A stretch of DNA of 64,000 nucleotides, from the NCBI GenBank assembly GCA_036346225.1, contig JARFIW010001108.1, forward strand, positions 5,602,501-5,666,500, in the 5' to 3' direction. Positions 13,846-25,409 of the stretch are shown here, in pieces. Position 1 is the first letter of the stretch; each line of letters begins with the position of its first letter. Source of the stretch: Platerodrilus igneus. Lineage: Eukaryota; Arthropoda; Insecta; Coleoptera; Lycidae. The notes beneath the pieces were generated by a model. It saw only the letters and a program-made list of their open reading frames with translations, was not told the origin of the DNA and did no database searches. A program made the position numbers and the translations under genes.

Positions 13846-14157
13846 GGCTTTTGTCTTTGTAAAATAACCAACAAATCTACTTTTCGTTCAATATATTTGA
13901 ACTACTCATCTCCAGAGAAAGTTATGTTACCATTAAGCTGTAAGCGCGTTAGCTTCCGTCAACCGAGATCCCCAGTAACATTAGGTGTAGTATCTTCTTA
14001 GAAGGTACACTAATGTTATAGTAGGTAATAAGTCATTTATAATTTCTACTACTGTAGTATGTGTTGCTGATAGGCTTTATATAATGTCGCGAAAGTGTGT
14101 AAGTCAAGCGGAAACGTTGTGTTAAGTATATGACGAGTTTACAATTAAATCTTGTAA
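13846..14157. other. No recognisable gene
   Basis: AT-rich spacer between the palindrome and the first long direct repeat. Nothing recognised. Confidence 0.4.
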
Positions 14158-14973
14158 TGTCCTAAAATTACCGCAAGCAATTTAACACGCTATTATTAGT
14201 GTTTATAAAATCATTTCCCTCATAAAATTTCATCGAAACAATATTTTTCAAAATAATAAAAGCCGACACATGTAAAATGTAAGATTTATTTCTTACATAC
14301 AATTTTTTTGAACTAACTGTACAATGTTTATATATAATCATCTCGAATATGGTCTTCAAAAATGAAGTTAATCCTCGCTTTATTTAACAAACATTCTAAA
14401 AATAGAATTATCTATAGAACGATTTAAGATGTAGCAATAGCAAGCGTTGATGCCTTCGTTCGTTAACTTGTTGTGCAGCGTTTAGGACAGTTGGCATCTT
14501 TTTATCGCAGAAAAAGAATGTCTGAGATGTCAGTCTCAGCTTCTGACTGGCGAATCGCCATCTGACTTTGCATAGGTCTTCGAGACGGACTCCTAGCATT
14601 GGCTTCAAGGGGAGGTGAGTTAGTTTTATTCGTCTTTTAGATAAGTTGTCATATTCACACGATTAATACGAAAGCACTAGTAGGAATTTAAAATGCACCA
14701 ATTAAAAGTTAAAATGCACTAAGAAATACTTAAAATGTATTAAGGATTGTATTAAGGTTCTACTTTTAATGTGATCAAGAAGTGTAATGGAAATAGTTGT
14801 TTCGTGGGTATATTTATTCAAAATTCTTATCTATACGTAGAACGCAGAACGACAATCGTCTTCCTATCCCGATTCGTTGATGTTCGTTTGAAAGCAGCAG
14901 CTGGTGATCTTTACCTCTGTGGCATCAAGCTTAAATGCTTTGAGTACGCAGGTACATAATTACAACAAAAGCA
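14158..14973. repeat. Long direct repeat, copy A
   Basis: This segment is colinear with 15597-16523. Shared landmarks in the same order are GCAAGCAATTT / CACAAGCAATTT at the start, ACTGTACAATGTTT, ATTCTAAAAATAGA, AAGCGTTGATG, ACTTTGCATAGGTCTTCG, several TAAAATGCACTAA words, CCCGATTCGTTGATGTTCG, and AGTACGCAGGTA at the end. The copies are perhaps 75-80% alike by eye, with indels. Minus-strand frames in both copies share the words NAAQQVNERRHQRLLL or close variants, so an old coding segment may lie inside, but I do not recognise it. Confidence 0.85.
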
Positions 14974-15596
14974 TTTTTCCAATAGTTTTGGATTTGATGA
15001 GTGGTTATAAACAACTGTAATTCAAGAATTCTGTGCCGTAGCACACAATGTAAATATTGTTCGGATTTGTTCAAAGTAAATTAATCTTTGTAGTAGCCAA
15101 ATATTGGTACAAATAAAGAACGTTTCACGCATTTGGTATTAGAATTATTAGTAATTTTTTTTGTAGTCTGTTAGTTTGTTGACGTACTTAGTATAGTCGT
15201 CCGTTTTGACGAAGGAATCTTTGAGTGACAGTAACCCAAATTTTGACCCCTCCTTATGCTTACCCCGATTGCGTCTTTTACTAATCGTGACTTAACTAAC
15301 ATTTCTTTTTGTACATATACGATTGGTACACGATATTACCACTTCAATCAATTTTACTCATTTGCTACCCTCAGTCCCCACTCCCACTTCTATTAACGTT
15401 ATTTATCTTAAGGTTTGTAGATAGTGTTAAGCAATTGCAAATTGTACATATGTTACGATCACTTTCCTTTATATTAATAAATATATTGTTTTTCGTTGGT
15501 ATTACACTGTGTTGTACATTTATAAAAAATTCTTAACAGGTTAGTCCTTTAGCAACTTAAATTTTTTATTCCTTTTTAGATAAGGGCTGTGTAACG
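14974..15596. other. Spacer between the two direct repeats
   Basis: A 75-codon hydrophobic frame at 15309-15536 is typical of AT-rich non-coding DNA. Nothing recognised. Confidence 0.4.
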
Positions 15597-16523
15597 TTCT
15601 AAAACTATCACAAGCAATTTAAGATTGTCAAAGGCAATTCTTGGCGTTTATGAGATTCTTTTCTTCACAAAATGTTCACAGCAATCATATTTCTCAAAGT
15701 AATTAAAGGTGACACTGGTAAAGCGTAAAATTTACCGTACCGAACGATTGTGAATTAACTGTACAATGTTTGAATAGAATTATCGCAAATACGGTCTTTA
15801 GGAATAAAATTAAACCCGGTTTTCTCTAACAAATATTCTAAAAATAGAGTTATTTACAAAACGAAGCTGTTGTAACCTTGTTCGCACATCGTACAATTTA
15901 AAATGCACCAATAACAAGCGTTGATGTCTTTGTTCGTCAACGTATGTAGCGTTTAGTGCTGTTGACATCGCTATATCACACAAAAAGCATGTCTGAAACA
16001 TCAGTCCCTGTAGCTGACTGGCATATCGCCATCTAACTTTGCATAGGTCTTCGGGACAGACTCCTGCATTGGTTGTAGGATGAGGTGGGTTAGTAGTAGT
16101 CGTCCATTAGACAAGTTGTGATATTCATACGATTAATGTGAAAGTACTAATAGGCAGCTAAAATGCACTAACAAGAAGTTAAAATGCACTAAGGAATACT
16201 TAAAATGTCCTAAGGATCACTTAAAATGTATTAAGAATTGTATTGAGGTTCTAGTTTTGATGTGATCAGAAAGTATAAGGGAAATAGTTGTTTTGTGGAT
16301 ATGGCTATTGAAAATTCCCATATTTACGTCGAACGTAGAATAAGAATAGTCTTCAAGGTAAACAAGGTCCAACTAACAGTGGATATTTTTTGCGTCTTCA
16401 TATCCCGATTCGTTGATGTTCGTTGAGAAACAGTACTTGGTGACCTTCACCTCTGTGACGTCAAGCTTATTACAGCTTATAAATAATGCTTTGAGTACGC
16501 AGGTATATAATTACAGTGAAAGC
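15597..16523. repeat. Long direct repeat, copy B
   Basis: Second copy of the repeat at 14158-14973, same orientation, with about 110 bp of extra sequence. The extra bases include a longer stretch of AATGCACTAA-type words (16160-16250) and an added GTCTTCAAGGTAAACAAGG segment near 16350. Confidence 0.85.
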
Positions 16524-17824
16524 TTGTATCGAGTATCTATGTAAGAAGTAAGTGTTTCGATTTTTATGCTTTTACTGCTATATTGATATATAAAATCTGA
16601 TATTTGATAATGGAAAGTTAGTATTAGATTAAAGTGTCATATTGGGAGGATTTAATAAATTTACTTAAAAAGTCATTAGTGTTTAAAGTAATTTATATAT
16701 TCTTTTACAAAATTTACCATCTTCGATTATATTGAGAAGTCGTTCGTACTTACATATTTTTACAAAATTTTCCATCCTTAGATTATAGTGTTAAATGCAC
16801 TTGTTATTTCATGTTTATTATAAAAATGTTATTTAAAGATCCAAGGTCAGAATATATTTCGTCTAACATGTTAAAAGCTAAAAGTCGATATTAAAATTAT
16901 ACATCTTAATAATGTTTTAGTGGTCATTTTCGGAAATTACTATTAAAACAATTGATTGTTGCGCAATGACACACGTCTATCGCAGCTGTGATAAAAATAC
17001 ATTTGACAATTACATTTTATTTTGTTTAAAAACTATTTTCTAGTTTCTGCTATAATCAATGTTGATATGAGATTGTGTATTGAAATGAAACTAAGTTAAT
17101 AGAAAATTTTTTAACCTTTGAAGTTATCTTTTATTATCGATTATTGAATTGGTAGTGCTCTTAATTGAGCGCATTCAGTTAGAAATCTGTTGTACGTTAC
17201 AAAATAATCAAGAACTAAATAGAATGGTTCAATAAATCATCCATGTCTTGGTTACAACAAGTTTCGCAAAACACATCCCACAGAGTTTGGTTTGTATTTC
17301 AAATAGTTAGAGTTATGTTACAGAATCTACTCGGGACGTTGTAGAGCAGCTCTTATGCAGGTGATAAGTAAGTATACAAGTTATTGGATTATTTTGTTGT
17401 GAATCTCATGCTCATAGAGGTTAGTTGTTCTTAAAGGTTTTTTTGCCAACATTTAAGCGCATTATTTAGATCTCCATCTAACAACAGGGTATAGTGGCGC
17501 CCGTTATTCCATTTATAGTTCATTTCATGTTGTGCACAAATCGCCATACCCGCTCCCAAGCTTACGCTCTCCACAGACCTAGAAAGTCAGTTAACCGTTT
17601 TACCAAATTAGGTTTTCTTATTTCCACGGGCCATTTTCTAACACTTCTAACCCCGAGCCTTAGTTTAAGCAGTAAACCTAAGGTTCTTGTGTCTTCATTA
17701 TTTTATTGTAAGTGTACCAAAGATAATGATTCAAAGGAAATGACATCAAATAGACACTCTGATCGAAAAATCCGTTTCAAACTCACAAAAAAACAATAAT
17801 TACGTTAATTAAAATAGCTTATGA
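16524..17824. other. No recognisable gene
   Basis: AT-rich. A 101-codon frame at 17494-17799 shows no motif I recognise, but it ends just before the decayed protein-family copy and could contain its missing N-terminal part in scrambled form. Confidence 0.35.
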
Positions 17825-19260
17825 GCTTTATATTGGATGCAGAGTAGGATATCAAGATAAATTTTAGGCACCGCTTATCATATGCGCAACGTCTGTTATG
17901 AATTTAAGGAGATGGCTCAACGGCACCCGTAAATCAATGCCTTTTGAAGTGCCTATGATGTGGATAGTCCCTATAGATTATGTTACAAATTTCTATTTTC
18001 GCTGTACGAATCGATCTAGAGCCGAAGCATACTTTACAGTACTCATACCTGCAATAACATCTCAGACCAGTTCTTCACAGCCAGACTTTACCTGCACCTC
18101 AAACGTCTAGAGTTATACACACTTGACGATGATATAATTGCTGCCGAAGATAATGTTGAACCTATGAAAGAAGAAACGGATTCTGATTTCCGACCATTTA
18201 TATAGCTCCTCACTCCACTTACAATCACAAGATGAGCTCGGCGACTTACTACTGGATTTTAATTTGTCAAAAGCCCAAGCCGAACTGTTGGGATTCAGGT
18301 CTCACTCAAGCTAGGAATCTATTACAGAGTGGTAGGCATATTTCTACATATCGGAAACGTGTACAAGATTTTCTTCATTTTATACATGGTGTGATAGGTC
18401 GGTGTACTATTAGATGTTCCTGGAATAATGGATGCAGTTGAGTGTAAATACAAAACTAGTGAGTGGAGACTTTATTAATTCATCTACCCTAAGCTTGAAG
18501 GGAGTACTCATCCACAATGGAAATTCGCACCCCTCTGTTCCTATTGCCCACACAGTACATATGAAGGAAAACTATGGCAGAAAATTTTATTTAAAAAAAT
18601 TAGGTATACAGAATATGGGTGTAGCATATATGATCATTTAAAAGTCGTAGCACTTTTGTTAGAAATTGGGTTATACCCAGTACTGCTGTCTCTACAGTCT
18701 CTACAAATCAGACAGCAGGACAAAGGATAAACACTACATTGTAAAACTCCGGCAAATGCTAGAGAACCTTGTTGCTAGTGAAGAAAATGTTGCAAATCAT
18801 CCCCTCGTTGATATAAAAGAATTTTACCACCACCGCTGCACATAAAACTGGGACCGATACAGAACTTTGTTAAAGCTCTAAATAAAGATGGTGAGGGGGA
18901 ATCCAGTATCTGAAAGCAAAGTTTTCCAAACTAAGTAAGAATTTTTATTGAGCCGCAAATTCGTCACATAAAGGAAAGTGCGTTCGATTCAAAACTGACC
19001 GAGATTCAGGTTGCTGCGTGTGTATCATTGAATAAGGCGTTTCAATTTCTTGGAAGTACAAAAGCATAAACTTACGAACAAATTGTGAATGTTTTAGCTT
19101 CCACATACAGCGGTATGGGTTGCAAAATATCTTGGAAGGTTCATTTTTCCACTGGAATTTAGACTTTTTCCCCTCAAATCTTAAGTCTGTCAGTAACGAA
19201 CATGGTGAAAGGCTTCACCAAGACATTTTGTATTATAAAAACAGATCCCAAGTGAAGTGA
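17825..19260 (+). pseudogene. Uncharacterised multi-copy arthropod protein family, copy 1 (decayed)
   Basis: Blocks of one protein appear in order across several frames: GCRVGYQDK (17835); LRRWLNGTRKSMPFEVPMMW (17901); SQDELGDLLLDFNLSKAQAE (about 18227-18285); RNLLQSGRHISTYRKR (18313); SLKGVLIHNGNS (about 18492) followed by VPIAHTVHMKENY; LKVVALLLE (about 18641); RTKDKHYIVKLRQ (about 18727); NHPLVDIKEF; GCKISWKVHFFHWNLDFFP (about 19120) and SNEHGERLHQDI (19193-19228). The same blocks occur in copy 2 at 52339-54030, so the family assignment is secure although the function is not. From memory, such proteins are numerous and unnamed in arthropod genomes. The Asp of the FIDSS block is Asn here (FINSS, 18470). 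At least eight frame changes or stops make this copy non-functional. No N-terminal CxxC pair is visible. Confidence 0.8.
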
Positions 19261-20849
19261 AGCCCTACAACGTTCGCAGATTAGTGTTGGAACCTAATCA
19301 GAGATGCCCTACAAACGAAAATCACATAAAATTTTTTTTGAGATTTGGTAGTGACGCTGTAAGCATAATTTCTAATTAAACGTTCCACTATAAAAATATT
19401 AATCACTTTTGACTAGAAGGCGATAGAAAAATTCTGTTCACAGATTTGTAATTAACGGGAACAATCCAAAAAGGAACACCTATCGCACAAAATGAGACAA
19501 AAAATACAATTTGTTGTTCAGTGTAGAAAATATCGTCCACCAAACTAAAAAATAAAAGTCCTACAGAAATATACCTCATTCAGAGAACTAGTGCGAAGAC
19601 TACAAAACAATGATAATTTTTAATATTTAATAAAAACTTCTGAGCAACATCTAACAGTTGGACATCTTCCGGGTGCTGCAGTTTCAGTCTCGTTTCTTAA
19701 GGCGTGTAGTTAAAACAACAACCCAAAATAAAATTTCTGCATTCTTGCTGCGAATATAATTATGGTTCACCGTTACATCATTCAAAATATAACTATTATT
19801 GGATTTTTGCTTGGAATTTTTAATGTATTTTAAAAGGAATGCTGCTAAATTGCTTGTACAAAATAATATTTTTTGCAAGGCATCTAAAGTTTATTGATCC
19901 CAACTAATTTGTGGCACAAAACAGGTTACGTTTGTGTTCAAAGTTACAGCTGATCTTGAATAAAAAAACTTTATTTCCTCATGTAAACTACCAAATTTTT
20001 GCATACATTATGTAAGTCTAGATTTTATCTTAAGTGGTGGTTCGTACAAATGTCCTCCGGTTATGTAAGTTTATTGTACTTGGTTGAGTCTTCGTAAAAT
20101 CTTATTGCGTGGTAACAAAATAACGTGCAATAAACACACAATTACGTTATTTCCAAGTTGTGATAGAGAAAATAGAACGATTAGTATGCACAATTTTATG
20201 CAAGAAATATGTCTTTGGTAATTAAAAATGTAGCCTACAAAAAAGGGCAAAAAACAAATTTATTCCAGAAGAACAAACTGACGTACTGACATTTTTAATA
20301 ATCGATTCAACGTTATACATATAATTGTTAAAGATTTTTATACTGGAACACACTAATCGTGGCCATAAACGTTCCCAAAATGTTAAATAGCCATTTTTCT
20401 TACTATTAACATGGATGATTAGCAAAGTAGCCTTATTCGTGACAGAACAAACTTATATGATCCTAAGATCCTCAAACAAATTTGTCAAATTCCAATTAAA
20501 AAAAATTTTGAAAAAGAAGAAATCAAAGAAATACCTCAGTGCCGAAAAAACATTGGTGATCAAATTTCATATCAGCACAAGCAAATTTGGAACAATCTAG
20601 CCAGACGAAAAATACAACTAACATAAGATCATAATTGTTAAATATACCAATACTTTGTTTTCTCTAACTACTAGCAGATCCTCTCCCTTTACAGGGAAAA
20701 TGAAATAAATGAAACCAACAGCTATAATAAAATAGCCATTATATTTAGGTTTAGTGGTAGGATTGTGATAGAGCGGGTAGCTAAAGAATAAATTTTGATA
20801 CATTCTTCTTTCTTGATTGGTTACTTTTTACTTTGTATATTTAACTTAC
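19261..20849. other. No recognisable gene
   Basis: AT-rich. TTTGTTGTTCAGTG at 19510-19523 matches 12 of 14 bases of the right inverted end of the candidate transposon at 49870-54433 and is followed by TAG. It could be the degraded right end of copy 1's element, but no left partner was found. Confidence 0.35.
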
Positions 20850-21002
20850 TGTATCTTGTGTTACTTATTATTATAATTATTCTTTTTTTTCTAAGATAGT
20901 TTTATCTGGTTTTAGTAGAATACACGTAGACTGTTGTCAAACGTGCTTTTTATTTATCTATAAGTTATATTATGCATTTAGAAATTTTCTAGTGATTGTA
21001 CA
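20850..21002 (-). pseudogene. 3' end of the R2-like LINE ORF and its 3' UTR
   Basis: Reading the minus strand from 21002, codons give CTITRKFLNA and a stop at 20972-20970. This is the expected C-terminus of the ORF whose body is at 32539-35060. The remaining ~120 bases are AT-rich 3' UTR. The first bases overlap the 5-bp target duplication (20998-21002). Confidence 0.8.
20998..21002. repeat. Target-site duplication GTACA, left copy (BEL/Pao)
   Basis: GTACA directly precedes the TG of the 5' LTR and is repeated at 32534-32538 directly after the CA of the 3' LTR. A 5-bp duplication is the usual length for BEL/Pao. Confidence 0.9.
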
Positions 21003-21480
21003 TGTTCCGTTTATAGTGTATATAATTTACCGCTTAATGTATGTTCCGTTTTATACTGTACATAAATTATAGCTAAATTTATTTTTCCTTGAAATTTGTT
21101 GATTATTTGCGTCCGCCCGGTATATCAATTGTTATTGAAAAATACCGTGTGTTACTTCGAGCACGTGCCTGTACAAAGTGACACGATATAAACTCTGCTC
21201 TTCGCATGTGCGAAAACAATCTTATCAACTTGGAAAACACACAAAGCATAGCAGTATCAATTTTCGTGGTAGAAGGCCGTCAACTTACATTTTCTACGCT
21301 GCATTATTAGAAAAACCACTTTTCGTTCAGAACGACCGCTATAAAATAAAAGTGCTTCGCTTCGTTATAGCCAGGTAAGTGTTTGAAGTAATTTGTTGTT
21401 TGTTTATTTTGATGTTATTTTCGTATACATGTCCACTTTTCTCTACCATCAGTAGCTATGGAAATTACCGCAAATTAAAA
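21003..21480 (+). repeat. BEL/Pao 5' LTR
   Basis: 478 bp, starts TGTTCCG and should end CA; here the end reads ATTAAAA where the 3' LTR has ATTAACA. It is near-identical to 32078-32533 apart from scattered substitutions and a ~20-bp segment near 21316-21336 missing from the 3' LTR. A weak TATA-like motif (GATATAAAC, about 21185) could belong to its promoter. Confidence 0.95.
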
Positions 21481-21481
21481 T

Positions 21482-21499
21482 TGGTTTACTTCTCACCGG
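21482..21499 (+). promoter_or_regulatory. Candidate primer-binding site of the BEL/Pao element
   Basis: The sequence right after the 5' LTR is TGGTTTACTTCTCACCGG. It begins TGG, the complement of a tRNA 3' CCA, and lies one base from the LTR, as expected for a primer-binding site. I cannot say which tRNA. Confidence 0.6.
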
Positions 21500-21816
21500 A
21501 TCTGAATAAACAACAAATTTTAATTGATATTTAGATTCACGTTAGCATTCTGCTTATTAAAGTATTGTCAGTTTTAATTAACATCATTTCTGTCGTGTAA
21601 GTTGCTTACGAGCGTTTCTTGTTATCTGGTTTGCTATTAGAATTTGTACTAGGCTTACGTATTTGTTATCGCCGCAAGGCTATTTTAAATCATCGAGATT
21701 TTGGATTTCGCTTTTATTTCATCTGCCCTGTTGTATTTATTTAATTTTTAACCATAGCAGAAAAGTTAAAACGTACCTGTTTTCTACGTAATATTGCAAT
21801 TAATTCGCTGGAGGAA

Positions 21817-23049
21817 ATGTTTAAGATTGCGCAAAAATCTACCGTTGAACCAAACTTTTTTGATTTATTTCGCGCACAGAACCAATATATCGAAACGGTT
21901 CGAGAAAACTTCTTCACACACCAAAATTGGATAGTAGGTGCAGTTTCTTACACCGTTGACGCTGATGAACAATTTGAAACAGAAGACGCTATTCGTAAAC
22001 GCTTCTATAACCATTACTTTCAAATAAAAGCGTTCTATTTTAAGCTGTTTTCGAGACAATCGTCGCCTCGAGCTAATGTGTCCGCGCCGCTAGATACCAC
22101 AAAGTCGAAAATTTCGCCCCCTGACGCTACCTACGTTTGATGGGGAAGGTTGTTTGTGTGAAAGCTTTATTGACCGCTTTGATAGTTTAGTTTTTATCTT
22201 AATAACGATCTGTCGAACGTAGATAAATTTTCGTATCTGCAATCAGCACTAAAAGGTGCCGCACTCTTAACCATTAAAAACTTTGACCTTACAGAAGCCA
22301 ATTACCCTCTTGCCTACAATAAACTTCGCGAAAAATATCGTAATGTTCGTCACATTACCTCAGCTCTATAGAACAATATTGATAAATTTCCCAAATTGAA
22401 TTCGGATAACACCGCCGGTTTGCAAAAATTAGTTGATACTTTTGTCGATCATTTACAAACGCTTGAGAAATTTGGTTTGCCCGTAGATCAATAGGATTTT
22501 ATTCTTTTACAAATGATTTTAAATCGCCTTGATGTACACACTGCCCGTAGTTTTCAATTGCATCAAGGTCCGACCGTTATCCAAGCATATAAAAAGTTAT
22601 TTTCTTATATGGAAAAAACGTGTAAATCTTTATGGAATTTGTCGGTAAATCATAAAATCGATTTAAACAAAACCTAATGTTAATAAATGTCCGCTTTGCA
22701 AACAAGATCACAATTTTTATCGCTGCAATGATTTCGTCAAACTTTATTCACAAGATCGCTTCAACTTTTCAAAAAAACAACATCTTTGCATTAATTGCCT
22801 TAGCAATTCTCACATTTTATATAAATGCCGGTCTACTTTTTCATGCCTCCAATGCAATCAACGTTATCATTCCTTATTGCATTTCAATCGCGTTTTGTCT
22901 AAACCCGCTTTTGCTGCTACTAACCAGGCTCGTTTGAACCCGGACACCGCCGCCTCTAAGGTATCACCTTGTACTACTCGCGCAATTCAAGACCGCTACA
23001 AGCCTTCCGCTCCTCTTGCCTCTAAGGAATCATCGACTTCGTTTAGCTG
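21817..23049 (+). pseudogene. BEL/Pao gag pseudogene
   Basis: Gag packages the element RNA into virus-like particles. The first 107 codons (21817-22140) are open; a TGA then interrupts the segment that should read into the conserved core. The core resumes with NNDLSNVDKFSYLQSALKG (about 22203-22260) and AYNKLREKYRNVRHI, with stops at about 22368 and 22492. Near 22686 a different frame carries the zinc knuckles: CPLCKQDHNFYRC, then CINCLSNSHILYKC (about 22795) and CLQCNQRYHSLLHF. The order of an N-terminal helical region, the YLxxxLxG core and several CxxC knuckles fits the DUF1759-type gag of BEL elements. At least three stops and one frame change make it inactive. Confidence 0.88.
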
Positions 23050-25409
23050 AAGTGTCTGTCAACTTCGTCGGTTTATTTAATTCTATAGCTAAAACTTCAG
23101 TTGTTTTACTTTCCACCGTTCAAGTGAAAATTGCTGATTGCTCTGGTTCTTTCCAAAAATTTCGCGGTTTACTCGATTCGGGCTGCATGACTTCTTTTAT
23201 TTCGCAAAATTGTGTGAAACGTTTAGGTTTTCGTACTACTCCACAGTCTCTTGCCCTTAGTGGTTTAGACTCCATGCACCCTGCAGTTCTGCATGGCGCT
23301 GTCGCCGTCTCGCTCAAACCAATAGGTGTTTCTTCACCGATTATTAATTTTCAAGCTATAGTACTTCCCAAAATTTGTGAAAATTTACCTACTTCTAATA
23401 TTTCTTTACAACATTTCAATCATCTGGCTAACCTCAAACTAGCTGATCCGCTCTTTGCTCAATCTGGACCCCACTGATTTTTACTTGGCGCGGATATTTT
23501 CCCCCCAAGTGTTATTAGACGGTCGCATCCAGAGTGCTAGCAATCAACCTGTTGTTTTTAATACAATTTTTGGATATGTTTTAATGGGAAGCATACCTTC
23601 CTCGCCCTCTTCTGAAGTAACTAGCTTGTTTTGTAAGACAGATTCTACTCCACCATTGGAGGATATTGTGGCTAGATTTTGGGAAGTCAAAGCTATCCCC
23701 GCCGCTCAACATTACGCGCCTGAAGAAACTTTTGTTAAAAAACATTTTGTCGATACGTTTCGCCGTATTGAACAAGGTCGATATGTCGTCTCATTGCCGT
23801 TTAAAGATCAAGAACCATTTTTTCCAGGTAGTCGTGATCTTGCCTTGCAACGATTTGTTTCTTTAGAAAATCGTCTACTTAAGCAACCTCGTGTTTACGA
23901 ACAATACGTTTAGTTCATGCGTGAATATCTGAATTCTCAGCATATGCAATCTGTTGTTAGTGAGTCTCATTCGGACTTTTCTTATTACATCCCGCATCAT
24001 TGCGTTGTGAAACCCGAAAGCATATGTACGAAATTACGAGTTGTTTTCAACGCTTCCGCTAAAACTCTGTCTCAATCGTCCTTAAACGATCACTTGTTTG
24101 TAGGGCCGAAGTTGCAACCAAATATTACCGCAGTTTTTACAATTTCGTTTACATTCTTATGTTGTCACTGCCGATATTCGTTAGATTTACAGATAAATTC
24201 TTGTAAATCCCTCTCAGTGTGACTATCAACGAATTGTTTGGCGCTTCTCCCCTGAGGAGCCCATTCGGGATTTTAAATTAAATACCGTTACGTATGGAAT
24301 CAATTGTGCTCCCTTTCTTGCCATACGCACGCTTCAGCAGTTGGCCGTGGACAAAGGGAATTTTTATCCGTTAGCCGCTTTCGCACTTGGCCATCATACC
24401 TATATTGACGACATCGCTACTGGTGGAGATTCTATTGAATCAACCCTCGCTCTACGTAATCAACTAATTGCTTTTTTAAAACTTGGTGCTTTCGCACTTC
24501 ATATATGGTCAAGTAACCATCCCGAATTATTAAAAGATCTTTCCGCTACGCAGCAATTCGCGCAACCCGTTCCTTTAAGGATCCTGACACTCGACCCCTA
24601 AAAGTTCTAGGTCTTTAATGAAACCCCACCTCAGATAATTTTTGTTTTCTAGTTCGGCCACTAAGTACCTTCTGTACCAAGCGCAACCTACTTTCTAACT
24701 TATCCCGTATTTTTGACCCCATGGGACTTTTATCGCCCCTTACTTTCCTGGTAAAACACTTAATTCAATGTTTATGGTCGTTAAAATTAGAATGGGATGC
24801 TCCCCCTCCCCCCAACTTCCTCCGTTTGCGGGAAAGATATTTGTATGAATTACCGCTTCTTTCAGATTTTGTTTTACCCCGCTTGCTAATCCCGCCACAG
24901 TTTACTACGTGCGTAGTTCACTGCTTTGCTGACGCTTCCGAACGTGGCTACTGTGCTGTTGATTATTTTCGCTTTGTTACCTCTTCCGCTGTTAAGGTTC
25001 GCTTAGTGTGAGCCAAGTCTAAGGTTGCACCTCTTCGTACAATCTCTTTGCCCCGGCTCGAATTGTTGGCCGCCGCATTGGCTTGCAAATTATTTATCTT
25101 TGTCCTCAAAACCATTGATTCTCACCTCACCTTTCTTAAAATTTACTGTTGGTCTGACTCCATAGTAATACTTTACTGGATTCGTTCCCCGCCGCAGCGT
25201 TGGACGACTTTTGTCGCCAATCGTGTTGCTTACATTTAGAAAAACACGTCTCGCGCCTCTAGGCATCACATCCCCTCCACCGAGAATCCTGCCGATGTCG
25301 AGTCACGTGGTTTACTCTCTATCGACGTGTGCCAATGTTCTTTATGGTGGACGACTTCACCAATCTTGTATCGATCTTTCGAAAACTACAGTCCACATGT
25401 TCCGCCTTC
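23050..25409 (+). pseudogene. BEL/Pao pol, first part: protease, RT and RNase H (broken)
   Basis: Domains in order: aspartic protease with LLDSGCMTSFI (about 23170), PxVxNQPVVFNTIFGYVLMG-type linker (23540), the conserved HFVDTFRRIEQGRYVVSLPF pre-RT block (23740), then RT. RT shows CVVKPESICTKLRVVFNAS (24000), SLNDHLFVGPKLQPN, TADIR (about 24166) and an intact active-site block TYIDDIATG (24399). RNase H signals follow: FADASERGY (24934), LPRLELLAAALA (25048) and WSDSIVILYWI (25151). Frame changes or stops occur near 23470, 23911, 24160, 24222, 24600, 25009 and 25239. The reading stops at 25409, where the LINE is inserted, and resumes at 31050. Confidence 0.92.
25396..25409. repeat. Target-site duplication of the LOA/R1-type LINE, left copy
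   Basis: CATGTTCCGCCTTC, repeated exactly at 31050-31063. A 14-bp duplication fits target-primed reverse transcription. Confidence 0.92.

Noticed and set aside
17494..17799. 101-codon frame as a host gene
   Set aside because: No motif, no conservation evidence, and its position just upstream of a decayed transposon-like copy makes chance or decay more likely.
22677..22937. 86-codon membrane-like hydrophobic frame
   Set aside because: It overlaps, in another frame, the BEL/Pao zinc knuckles (CPLCKQDHNFYRC), which explain the sequence better.
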